Source of the DNA: Roseateles violae
GTDB taxonomy: Bacteria > Pseudomonadota > Gammaproteobacteria > Burkholderiales > Burkholderiaceae_C
Direction: 5' to 3'
Assembly (NCBI RefSeq): GCF_030410485.1
Contig: NZ_JAUHHC010000003.1
Location: forward strand, 682,001 to 746,000
Length of the DNA: 64,000 nucleotides
The notes under the pieces are model-generated. The model was given only the letters and a program-made list of their open reading frames with translations. It had not been told where the DNA came from and did no database searches. The position numbers were made by a program, and so were the translations under genes. Below, in pieces: positions 17,561-25,714 of this stretch (its first letter is position 1; each line of letters starts with the position of its first letter).

Positions 17561-18262
17561 TCAGCCTTTGCTGCCGGCGCCGTCCTTCTTCTCGCGCGGC
17601 GGCGGCGGCGCCTGGTTGCTGCCGTCGCAGACCACGGCCGGCTTGCGGTCCGAGCGCGGGCCGCACCAGGACACATTCAGCCTGGCGAACCAGTCGCGCA
17701 CCGGCAGGTCCAGCAGCTTGCTGTCCAGCCACAGCGTGCGCAGATGCGGGGCCGCCTTCTGCGGCTGGTTCAGCTCGATATAGGCGGCGGTCAGTTCCTC
17801 GATGGCGCCGGTATAGCCCTGATCGATGGCGGCACGCTCCAGGTATTTGAGCGCCTCGCGCGGGTTCTTCTCGCCGAAGTCGCCCTTGCGCAGGCCGCGG
17901 CCGTACCAGAAGTTGGTGTCCTGGGTGTCACCCGGGGCCGCGCGCTGGACCCATTCGCCGCCGGTCTTGCGGTCGGGCGGGATGATGTAGTTCTCGGGCT
18001 TGCCGTCGTAGCTGCCGCGTTTTTGCACGCCCCAGTAGTAGCCGCGCGCGACACCGATCATCTGCGCATAGTCCTTGGTCTCGAGGATGCGCTTCTCGCG
18101 CCGTTCGCGCCAGCGCAAGGCCAGCTCGATGTTCTGCTCGACATAGATGCCGTGCACATAGACCCAGAACAGATGCTGCATCGCGCGCGGATCGCCGGCC
18201 TCGGCCGCCTTGACATAGGCGGGCAGGTATTCCTTCTGCAGCTCGGCGGGCGGCTTCAGCAC
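17561..18262 (-). CDS. Sel1/TPR-like C-terminal part of an interrupted rhodanese protein
   Basis: 233 residues read from a GTG. It contains Sel1-like helical repeats (AYVKAAEAGDPRAMQHLFWVY, ALKYLERAAIDQGYTGAIEE). It has no signal peptide of its own although the partner upstream is exported. It lies in the same frame as the upstream gene, separated by one amber codon and five further codons, and the sequence reads naturally across the stop. GAGG five bases before the GTG could allow reinitiation. More likely this is the C-terminal part of a single protein of about 610 residues interrupted by a recent nonsense change. Function unknown. Confidence 0.6.
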   Translation of the reverse strand: MLKPPAELQKEYLPAYVKAAEAGDPRAMQHLFWVYVHGIYVEQNIELALRWRERREKRILETKDYAQMIGVARGYYWGVQKRGSYDGKPENYIIPPDRKTGGEWVQRAAPGDTQDTNFWYGRGLRKGDFGEKNPREALKYLERAAIDQGYTGAIEELTAAYIELNQPQKAAPHLRTLWLDSKLLDLPVRDWFARLNVSWCGPRSDRKPAVVCDGSNQAPPPPREKKDGAGSKG

Positions 18263-18277
18263 GCCGGCCTCGATCAG

Positions 18278-19393
18278 CTAGTCCGAGGTTTTGCCGCCAT
18301 AGCGCTTGACCAGGGCATAGCCCTGGGCGAACACCGTCTTGCGGTTTTCGCCTTCCGCCTCCTTGTAGCGCTGCGCCAGCACGTCGAGCACGGTACGGTT
18401 GTCCTGCGGATCGGGCCGGTTGAAGAAGCGGATCGGCAGCCGCCACTCGGTCAGCGCCTGCGAGAGCAGCTGCATATTGCCGGCCAGCGCCGCCATCTGC
18501 AGCAGCGGGCTGCCATAGCACAGCAGCACCGAGACGTTCTTCTCGAACAGCTCGCCGATCTTGCGCCGGACCACCGGCGGCGTGTCGGTCTCCAGATCGA
18601 TGCCGGCGGCGCGGTAGAGCGCGAGCTCGTAGGGGAAGGGATCGCCCTCCTTCTTGGGCCCGCGGCGTAGCAGGTCGCAGAGATCGCCGAGGCCCAGCTT
18701 CACCAACGCCGCCTGCTCGGCCTCGCGATCGCGCTCCCTGCCGAAGGGCTGCGGAAAGTCCGAATCGGACTTGCGCGGGTTCTGCGGCATCGTGACCTTG
18801 GGCAGATAGAAATTGCTGTCCTCGTCGCGCGAATAGCCGACCGGCAGGCCGGCCTGGATCCAGCCGTCCTGGCCCTCGCGCATCCACAGCAGGTTCTCAT
18901 AGCCCAGCGCACGCAGGTTCAGCACCGCGTTGTAGGACATCATGCAGGAGGTGTGATGGCAGTAGACGAGGATGGGCCGGCTCTTGCGGCCCGCGGTGAT
19001 GTCCTCGAAGAACTGCCGGCTGCTCGCCAGCCGCTCGCCCTTGAGCTCGCCCAGGCCCGACGCCGGGTCGAGGTAGGCGTTGTCGATGCCGCGGTGCAGC
19101 TCCATCGGCGCCAGCACGATCAGTTCCTCGCCCATCGCGTCGACCAGGCAGGCGGCCGCCTTCGGATTGACGGTGATCGCGCCGGGCACCTCGGCCGGCG
19201 TCAGCTGGCTGAGCTTGCCGGTGAAGCCGCCCGGATAGGCGCTGGCCACCGGCAGCTTGGGCGCCGTGCCATGGGCCTTCTGGCAGGAGTACAGCTCCTT
19301 CTCGAAGACGGGGATCTTCGCCTGCGCCGCGCTCGGCAGCAGCCAGGCGGCCAGCGTGAGGGCAAGCAGGGGAAGCGCTTGTTTTTTCTTCAT
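18278..19393 (-). CDS. Exported rhodanese-like/ankyrin-like protein, truncated by amber codon
   Basis: 371 residues with a signal peptide (about 1-25, AAQA). A rhodanese-like fold follows (about 60-190), with the active-site loop YCHHTSC (Cys145, Cys150) and GYENLLWMREGQDGWIQAG after it. Residues about 260-330 look ankyrin-like (LLQMAALAGNMQLLSQALTEW). It may bind or transfer sulfur or act as a periplasmic redox protein. Translation ends at TAG 18280-18278 after GGKTSD. In the same frame the sequence continues LIEAGVLKPP into the Sel1 part. A single C-to-T or G-to-T change in CAG or GAG would make this stop. Confidence 0.75.
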   Translation of the reverse strand: MKKKQALPLLALTLAAWLLPSAAQAKIPVFEKELYSCQKAHGTAPKLPVASAYPGGFTGKLSQLTPAEVPGAITVNPKAAACLVDAMGEELIVLAPMELHRGIDNAYLDPASGLGELKGERLASSRQFFEDITAGRKSRPILVYCHHTSCMMSYNAVLNLRALGYENLLWMREGQDGWIQAGLPVGYSRDEDSNFYLPKVTMPQNPRKSDSDFPQPFGRERDREAEQAALVKLGLGDLCDLLRRGPKKEGDPFPYELALYRAAGIDLETDTPPVVRRKIGELFEKNVSVLLCYGSPLLQMAALAGNMQLLSQALTEWRLPIRFFNRPDPQDNRTVLDVLAQRYKEAEGENRKTVFAQGYALVKRYGGKTSD

Positions 19394-19581
19394 CGTGCAG
19401 CGAAAAACAGGAACGGACAGATGGGACGGCGTGCTCGCGCGGGCGCCACTATAGGGCGCGATGCCCGTCGCCATCGGCCCCGGCGGCTGCCCGCGCCGCG
19501 ACAAAGGCTGCCGGCGTGCAATCCTTTACGGCAGCGCTTAGGCTAGGCGTTCACGGATGCGACATGGCCAAGGAGACAGCG

Positions 19582-19959
19582 ATGGAGCAATTCAGCGGCG
19601 GCTGCCTGTGCGGCAGGGTCCGCGTCATCGCGACGGGGCGGCCCGACCGGGTCGGCATCTGCCACTGCCTCGATTGCCGCAAGCACCATGGCGCGCTGTT
19701 CCATGCCTCGGCGATCTTCGCGCCGCAGGCGGTGTCGATCAGCGGCGAGACGCGCGACTATGCCGGCCGCCATTTCTGCCCGCATTGCGGCTCCTCGGTG
19801 TTCTCGCGCAGCGGCGACGAGATCGAGCTGCACCTCGGCACGCTGGACGCGCCCGACCGGCTGCAGCCCAGCTACGAGCTCTGGACCCTGCGGCGCGAAA
19901 GCTGGCTGCCGGCCTTTCCGACCGTCACGCGGCGCTACGAGCGGGACCGCGAGGTCTAG
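19582..19959 (+). CDS. GFA (glutathione-dependent formaldehyde-activating) family protein
   Basis: A 125-residue zinc-binding protein. The CENP-V/GFA cysteine pattern is complete: GGCLCGRVRV, ICHCLDCRKHHG and FCPHCGSSVF, giving a structural and a catalytic zinc site. The family includes Gfa, which speeds conjugation of formaldehyde with glutathione, but most members have no assigned reaction. I chose the ATG at 19582 because AAGGAG lies seven bases upstream; an ATG at 19564 would add six residues. It is divergent from the rhodanese gene and convergent with the CoA-transferase gene (33 bases apart). Confidence 0.9.
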   Translation: MEQFSGGCLCGRVRVIATGRPDRVGICHCLDCRKHHGALFHASAIFAPQAVSISGETRDYAGRHFCPHCGSSVFSRSGDEIELHLGTLDAPDRLQPSYELWTLRRESWLPAFPTVTRRYERDREV

Positions 19960-19992
19960 GGCCTGTTAACGCTACGGCAATGGCTCGCGTGC

Positions 19993-21210
19993 TCAGGGCA
20001 GCACGCCGCTCGCGCGCATGCGCTCGATCTCGTCGGCGCCGTAACCGAGGCCGGCCAGCACCTCGCCGGCATGCTGGCCATGGACCGGCGCCGCGAAGGG
20101 CTCGGGCCCCGGCGTGCGGCCGAACTTGATCGGCCGGGTGATGCCGCGGTAATGGCCCAGCACCGGATGGGCAACGCGGGTCACCATCTGCTCGGCCAGC
20201 ACCTGCGGATGGTCGAACATGTCCTCGATGCGGCGCGCGGCGGCGCAGGGCACCTCGTCGCCGAACAGGGTCTCCCATTCGATCGCGCTGCGCTGGCGCA
20301 GCGCGGCATGGAGGAGCGGCACCAGCTCGGCGGCGCCCTGCGCGCGCTTCTTCACCGTGTCATAGCGCGGGTCCTCGGCCAGCTCGGGCAAACCGACCTT
20401 GTCGCACAGCGCCGCCCAGAAGCGCGCCGTATTGGCCGAAATGTAGAGATGCCCGTCGCGGGTCGGATGGATGCCGGTCACGCCGCCGGAGCGCATATCG
20501 CGTCCGACATCCAGCGGTTCGCCATCGGCCCAGATCAGCCGCGCCGACTGCATCGTCAAGGCGCTGCGCAGCAGCGAGACACCGACATACTGGCCGCGAC
20601 CGCTGCGCTCGCGTTCGAACAGCGCCGACGAGACACCGGCCGCCAGCAGGGCCGCAGCGTAGTAGTCGACGACCGAGCCGTAAAGAATCTCCGGCGGCCC
20701 GCCCGGCTTGCCCTGCATCGTGCACATACCGGTCATTGTCTGCAGCACCTGGTCGTAGCCGGCCTTGTCCTTCATCGGCCCGGTCTCGCCGTAGCCGGTG
20801 ACGGCGCAATAGATCAGGCGCGGATTGATCAGCTCCAGCTGCTCGTGCGCGATGCCCAGGCGCTTGGGTACATTGGGGCGGAAGTTGTGCACCAGCACAT
20901 CGGCCTGGCGCACCAGGCGCATCAGCAGGGCCAGACCTTCGGGCTTCTTCAGGTCCAGCGCGAGGCCGCGCTTGCTGCGGTTGACGCCCAGGAAGGCGCG
21001 GCTCTCCTTCTCCAGCGTCGACGGGTAATTGCGCAGATTGTCGCCATCGGGCGGCTCGATCTTCAGCACCTCGGCGCCCTGGTCGGCCAGCAAGGTGCAG
21101 CCATAGGGGCCGGCGATATAGGCGCTGAGATCCAGCACGCGCACGCCGCTCAACGGGCCCTGCCCGGCCGCATCGGATGCCGGGCTCACGGTTTCATTGC
21201 TTGCCATCAT
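19993..21210 (-). CDS. CaiB/BaiF (class III) CoA-transferase
   Basis: A 405-residue CoA-transferase. The N-terminus (LSGVRVLDLSAYIAGPYG) and GYDQ with catalytic Asp153, which forms the acyl-anhydride intermediate in this family, are intact, as are GETGP and RSGRGQYVGVSL. Class III enzymes move CoA between carboxylic acids such as formate/oxalate, carnitine, or malate/succinate. It is the last gene of the minus-strand catabolic run, and its start overlaps the GH127 stop (ATGA). A CoA-transferase at the end of a sugar locus suggests that a carboxylic acid produced by the pathway is activated here. The acid is unknown. Confidence 0.93.
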   Translation of the reverse strand: MMASNETVSPASDAAGQGPLSGVRVLDLSAYIAGPYGCTLLADQGAEVLKIEPPDGDNLRNYPSTLEKESRAFLGVNRSKRGLALDLKKPEGLALLMRLVRQADVLVHNFRPNVPKRLGIAHEQLELINPRLIYCAVTGYGETGPMKDKAGYDQVLQTMTGMCTMQGKPGGPPEILYGSVVDYYAAALLAAGVSSALFERERSGRGQYVGVSLLRSALTMQSARLIWADGEPLDVGRDMRSGGVTGIHPTRDGHLYISANTARFWAALCDKVGLPELAEDPRYDTVKKRAQGAAELVPLLHAALRQRSAIEWETLFGDEVPCAAARRIEDMFDHPQVLAEQMVTRVAHPVLGHYRGITRPIKFGRTPGPEPFAAPVHGQHAGEVLAGLGYGADEIERMRASGVLP

Positions 21211-23081
21211 GATTCGGAGGCTGGGGAAGCGGGGTCGGTCGGGGCCAGCGACAGCCAGGTCAAGCGCCAGGCGCCATCGTCACGGCCGCCGGCGCGGTAA
21301 TAGGGCTGGAAGTGCAGCGGCGCGCGATAGCCCAGCGCCAGCTCGATGGTCGGGCCCTCCTCGCCCGCGCCGGCCGGCAACTCGCGCAGCCAGAGCGCCT
21401 CGGGTGCATCGGGCAGACGTATCGTCTCCTCGGTCTTGAAGCCGTCGATCAGCGGGCTTGCATAGACCAGCGGCCCGCGGCTCAGGGCGAAATAGGCATG
21501 GTGCAGCACCAGCTGGCGCACCGGCGAGCCGTCGGGCGCGCGCGATTCCTGCACGTTCTGATGGATGCGACGGTGGGTGGCGATGCGCATCGGCAGATCC
21601 AGCGCCAGCTCGTCGCCGCGTCGCCAGCTGCGCTCGATCGCCGCATAGTCGCCGGCCGGCAGGGCCAGGTCCAGCGGCTCGCCATTGAGCCGCAGGCTCG
21701 CGCCCTCGGCCCAGGCAGGGATGCGCAGGCGCAGCGTGAAGCGGGCCTCCTCATGCTCGATCTCGGCCAGGCGCAGCGTCAGCTTGCCGTCGAAGGGATA
21801 GCCGGTCTGCTGCTCGAGCAGCACATCGCCCGCATCGGGCAGTTTGAGCCGGACCGTCGAGGGTCCGTAGAGATTGACCGTCAGCCCCTGCGGCCCGAGG
21901 CCGTAGGCCAAGGGCGGCAATTCCTCCAGCGCCATCGCGCCGCTGGACTTGCAGCAGCGCCAGTAGGTCGTGTGCACGCGTTTGCCATTGGCGAAGGAGT
22001 AGTAGCACCAGTCCTCGCCGTTCGGCGCCAAGGCGCCCAACAGATCGTTGTAGGCGCTGCGCTCGATCTCCTCGGCGTAGCGCGCCTCGCCGCTGATCTG
22101 CAGCAGCTCGCGGTTCAGCTGTATCCAGGCCAGGGTCGAGCAGGTCTCCACATAGGCCTGGGGCTCGAAAGTGCCGCGCGGATTGAAGACCTCGCGCGAG
22201 CGGTTCGCCACGCCGCCGAAGGGACCACCGCCGAGGCTCAGATGATGCTCGCGGATATTGGCCCACAGCGTCTCGATCGCCTGCCTCAGTTCGGCACGGC
22301 CGGTGGCCTTGTAGAGCTTGGCCAGGCCGACCAGGTTCCAGGCCAGCTGGTAGGCCTTGCCGGTCGCGATCTCGGCCGCGTCGGTGCCGGCCAGCGCCTT
22401 GCTCAGCAGGGCCAGTTCCGGATGCGCATCGGCCTGCGCCAGGATGGTCTCGGCCAGTTCCAGGTAGCGCGGCTCGCCGGTGCGCAGGTAGAGCTCGGCG
22501 GCCGGGTCCAGCAGCACCGTCGCCGACATGCCGTGGTGATTGCCCAAGCTCGTGATGTCGATCCCTCGCTCGACCAGCGTGCGCCAGCACAGATCGCCGA
22601 TCCGCCGCGCCGCGTCGAGATACGCCGGCTCGGGCATCGCGCGGTGCAGTTCCAGAAAGCCCAGCATCAGGTAGCTGTGCGTCCAGATGTCCCAGGTGCG
22701 CAGCGCCGGTTCGCCGTTCCAGGACAGCGGCTTCGGCGGCTGCGGGATCATGAAGCGGCGGTTCGGCGCGTAATTGCCCAGATAGCCGTCGGCGTCCTGC
22801 CGTTCGATCAGCCAGCCGGCCACGCGCCGCAGCTTCTCGCCCAGCTCGGCGTCCTGGCTGCGCGCAAAGGCGCGGGCGGCGGCCGACAGCCATTTGCCGG
22901 CATGCTCGCCATACCAGTCGCCCTCCTGGTTCTGCATCACGCGGACCGGGTCGAAGATCGCGATCGCCGGGCTCTCGGGGCCGGTGATGAAGCTGGACAG
23001 GCGGCCACGGCGGTTGGCCTCCAGCGCGCGGCCCAGCAGGCCATCGAGTTGTGCGTTCAGGAAATTCATCGCTACATTCAT
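21207..23081 (-). CDS. Glycoside hydrolase family 127-like (beta-L-arabinofuranosidase type)
   Basis: A 624-residue (alpha/alpha)6-barrel glycosidase with C-terminal beta domains. The GH127 cysteine-zinc centre is present: Glu312 and Cys314 in VETCST, and Cys376-Cys377 in YWRCCKSSG, which correspond to the Zn ligands and nucleophile Cys of Bifidobacterium HypBA1. Glu297 could be the acid/base. Characterised relatives release beta-L-arabinofuranose; related families act on other furanosides. There is no signal peptide, so it acts on imported oligosaccharide or glycoside in the cytoplasm. Both ends overlap neighbours by 4 bases, so it is translated as part of the operon. Confidence 0.92.
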   Translation of the reverse strand: MNVAMNFLNAQLDGLLGRALEANRRGRLSSFITGPESPAIAIFDPVRVMQNQEGDWYGEHAGKWLSAAARAFARSQDAELGEKLRRVAGWLIERQDADGYLGNYAPNRRFMIPQPPKPLSWNGEPALRTWDIWTHSYLMLGFLELHRAMPEPAYLDAARRIGDLCWRTLVERGIDITSLGNHHGMSATVLLDPAAELYLRTGEPRYLELAETILAQADAHPELALLSKALAGTDAAEIATGKAYQLAWNLVGLAKLYKATGRAELRQAIETLWANIREHHLSLGGGPFGGVANRSREVFNPRGTFEPQAYVETCSTLAWIQLNRELLQISGEARYAEEIERSAYNDLLGALAPNGEDWCYYSFANGKRVHTTYWRCCKSSGAMALEELPPLAYGLGPQGLTVNLYGPSTVRLKLPDAGDVLLEQQTGYPFDGKLTLRLAEIEHEEARFTLRLRIPAWAEGASLRLNGEPLDLALPAGDYAAIERSWRRGDELALDLPMRIATHRRIHQNVQESRAPDGSPVRQLVLHHAYFALSRGPLVYASPLIDGFKTEETIRLPDAPEALWLRELPAGAGEEGPTIELALGYRAPLHFQPYYRAGGRDDGAWRLTWLSLAPTDPASPASES

Positions 23082-25714
23082 TGCAGATAAGCCGCGACGG
23101 CCTCGATCTCGCGGGCACTCAAGCCCGCCGCCTGCACCTGCATCGCGCCACGGCTCAGCGCCTCGACGATGCGCGTGCGGCCGCGCGCAGCGATCCAGCT
23201 CTTGGGCGGGATGCTGCCCTGCGGCGCATCGTGGCAGGCGGCGCAGCGTTGGCGGTAGATCGCCGCGCCGTCGACCGGTCGGCCGTCATCGGCCGCGGCG
23301 GCGACCGCCGTTGATTTGGGGGCGGCGGCCATGCGCTTGCCGCCGACGCCGAAGGCCTGGATCCGGTCGGTGCCGACGATCACCTGGCCGCGCACGACGA
23401 TGGGCTCGTTGTACTTGCCGCTGGTGGCCAACTCGCCCGGCGCGCTGCGCCACAGCGGGCGCATCGTCAGCGCCTCGACCGCATGCAACACCGGCGCGGG
23501 CGCGTTGGGGCCGCTCAGCGCGGCCGAGCGGCGCGCATTCTCGTCCAGCACCCAGACGATGGCCTCGCTGCCGTCGGGCCGGCTGCTGACCACCGGCGAA
23601 CCCGGGTTCTGGAACACCAGCTCCATCGCCCGGGCGGCGATCTCCAGCCGCGAGTCCGACTTCACGGCCAGCCGCGCCAGCGAGGGCGCGACGTTCTCCG
23701 ACGAGCCCAGCGCCGCCTTGCTGGTGCCGCTGGCAATGATCTGCAGCGCTCCGTCCGGCGTGCGGAAGCTCGCGGGCACCGAGCGCGCCCGCGCCAGGTC
23801 CAGCGCGGCGTCCTCTTCCGAGTAGGGGCCGAACACATTCAAGGGGCCGCGGCCGTCGTGCAACGATCCGTCCTCGGAAGCCGGGCCGCCGCAGGCCGGG
23901 CGACGGTCGAGCCGGCCCGGCAGGCGCGCGCGATCCAGCAGATAGACATTGCCCTGCTTGCCGCCGACGGTCAGCAGGGACGAGCCCGGCAGCAAGGCGA
24001 CGCCGCCGGAGCCCAGGTCGATGTCGTTCTTCGCGGTGATGCAGTGGTTGAAGGGCGTGTAGGTGCCGACGAGATTGAGCTCACGGTCGAGCTTGAGCAC
24101 CGATTGCGTCCAGTCCTGCGGCTGCTCCTTGTAGCCGTCGAAGCCGCTGCCGGTGACGGCGTAGACATGGCCGTCCGCGTCGACGGCCGGCCCGCCGGCG
24201 CCCCAGATGCCGCCGCTGCCGCGGTGCGGCATCGCGACGGCGGCAAAGGCGCTGGCCACGCGCGGCTGCGCGCCGGTGTCGACGGCGGCCAGCCAGCCGG
24301 TCTCGGTCTCGCCGAAGGCGATGTAGAGCCGCTCGCCATCCGGGCTCAGGTTCAGCGCGCCGCGCTGGATGCGGAAATCGAATTTACGCTTCGGCGGCAG
24401 CAGTTCCGGCCCGGCATTGCGATTGACCTCGTTGAGCCGGTTCTCGTCCAGCCGCACCGGCCAGCCGGGTTGGACAGCGCCGCTGCCCAGATCCAGCGTA
24501 TAGGCCTGCCAGCGCTGCGCGGAGTCGCAGGCGGTGACATAGAGGCGGCCGCGGGCGGCATCGACCACCGGCGTGGACAGGATGCCGGTCGGCACGCCGT
24601 CCAGCGGCGCCGGCTGCAGCCTGCAGGGATCGGCCAGATGCGTGCGCCACAGCACGCGACCCGGCGCGACGTCGCCGTTGCGGCGCGCATTGATCGCATA
24701 GACATCGCCGTTGCTGGTGGCCGCGATCACCGCGGCGAAGCTCTGGCCGCGCAGCTCGCCGGCCGTCAGCTGCAGGTCCTCGACATAGAGCGGCGAGGCA
24801 TAAAGCCGCGCGTCCTGACCCTCGAAGGCCGCCAGCGGCGGTGACTGCCAGAGCTGGCCAAAGCCGGTGGCCATGGTCGCCGGCGCCAGCGCCACCTCGT
24901 TGGCGAACCAGCCGCTGCGCTGCGCGTCATGGTGGAAGCTCGTCACGTCGGCGCGCACCGGCAGATCCAGCCCCGCGGTCCAGGCGATCGCGTTGACCAG
25001 CAGCGGCCGCAGCGGCTCCAGCGCCGTCAGGAAATGCGCGCCGCTGTAGCCGAAGGAGCGGCCGCCGCCGGCGCGCTGGTAGCTCCAGGCGACGGTGACG
25101 TCTTCGGCAGCGCCGTCGAGCAGCGGCTGGCCCGCGCGGTACTGCGGATGCAGCGTGGCGCTCAGCACCGGCATGGCGCCCTCGGCAAAGCGCAGCGTCG
25201 GATAGAACTCGTCGCGCACGACGATGGGCCGCAGGCCGCGGCTCAGCGGCGAATCGGCCGCCGGGCGCAGCGTCGTCGTCTCGGTCGTGCGGTCGAACAG
25301 GCCCGGGCGCAGGGCGCCGAACCACTGCTGCAGTTCCTTGTCCTCACCGGCCGCGGTCGAGGCCTGGTGCAGCGCGACCACGCCGACGCCCCGCTGCATC
25401 GCCGCGGCGAACGCGCGGCGCTTGGCCGGATCGTTCAGCGGATGCTTGTCGGCACCGTCGAGATAGAGCACCAGGGTCGAGGCCTGGGCCAGCACGACCG
25501 GGTCGCGCGGCCAGCCGCTCTCGAAGGCTTGGACCTCGGCCTGCGGCAGCGCTTCCTTCAACCAGCCGGCCAGCTGCTTCAGTCCGGCCGCGTACTCGTG
25601 CCGGCCCGGCCCTTCGTGGCCGGCGCCGCCGATCAGCACGATGGGGCCGGCCGCCTGGGCCGCGAGCCCGATCAGCATGCCGGCCGCGCCCATCAGCAGC
25701 GCCCGTCCTCTCAC
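23078..25714 (-). CDS. ThuA-like/beta-propeller/cytochrome c fusion protein, periplasmic
   Basis: An 878-residue three-part protein. A signal peptide (about 1-22) is followed by a ThuA-like glutamine-amidotransferase-fold domain (about 24-265; VLIGGAGHEG, VVALHQAS, GRSFGYSGAHFLTAL). Next is a PQQ-type beta-propeller (about 280-790), with repeated strand pairs such as VYAINARR, LYVTACDS and VYAVTGSG. A C-terminal cytochrome c has one CAACH haem site (824-828) and a likely distal Met858 in SRGAMQ. It probably oxidises a sugar derivative in the periplasm and passes electrons to the respiratory chain. The start is GTG 25714, overlapping the upstream stop (GTGA). The reaction is inferred from domains only. 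Confidence 0.88.
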   Translation of the reverse strand: MRGRALLMGAAGMLIGLAAQAAGPIVLIGGAGHEGPGRHEYAAGLKQLAGWLKEALPQAEVQAFESGWPRDPVVLAQASTLVLYLDGADKHPLNDPAKRRAFAAAMQRGVGVVALHQASTAAGEDKELQQWFGALRPGLFDRTTETTTLRPAADSPLSRGLRPIVVRDEFYPTLRFAEGAMPVLSATLHPQYRAGQPLLDGAAEDVTVAWSYQRAGGGRSFGYSGAHFLTALEPLRPLLVNAIAWTAGLDLPVRADVTSFHHDAQRSGWFANEVALAPATMATGFGQLWQSPPLAAFEGQDARLYASPLYVEDLQLTAGELRGQSFAAVIAATSNGDVYAINARRNGDVAPGRVLWRTHLADPCRLQPAPLDGVPTGILSTPVVDAARGRLYVTACDSAQRWQAYTLDLGSGAVQPGWPVRLDENRLNEVNRNAGPELLPPKRKFDFRIQRGALNLSPDGERLYIAFGETETGWLAAVDTGAQPRVASAFAAVAMPHRGSGGIWGAGGPAVDADGHVYAVTGSGFDGYKEQPQDWTQSVLKLDRELNLVGTYTPFNHCITAKNDIDLGSGGVALLPGSSLLTVGGKQGNVYLLDRARLPGRLDRRPACGGPASEDGSLHDGRGPLNVFGPYSEEDAALDLARARSVPASFRTPDGALQIIASGTSKAALGSSENVAPSLARLAVKSDSRLEIAARAMELVFQNPGSPVVSSRPDGSEAIVWVLDENARRSAALSGPNAPAPVLHAVEALTMRPLWRSAPGELATSGKYNEPIVVRGQVIVGTDRIQAFGVGGKRMAAAPKSTAVAAAADDGRPVDGAAIYRQRCAACHDAPQGSIPPKSWIAARGRTRIVEALSRGAMQVQAAGLSAREIEAVAAYLQ

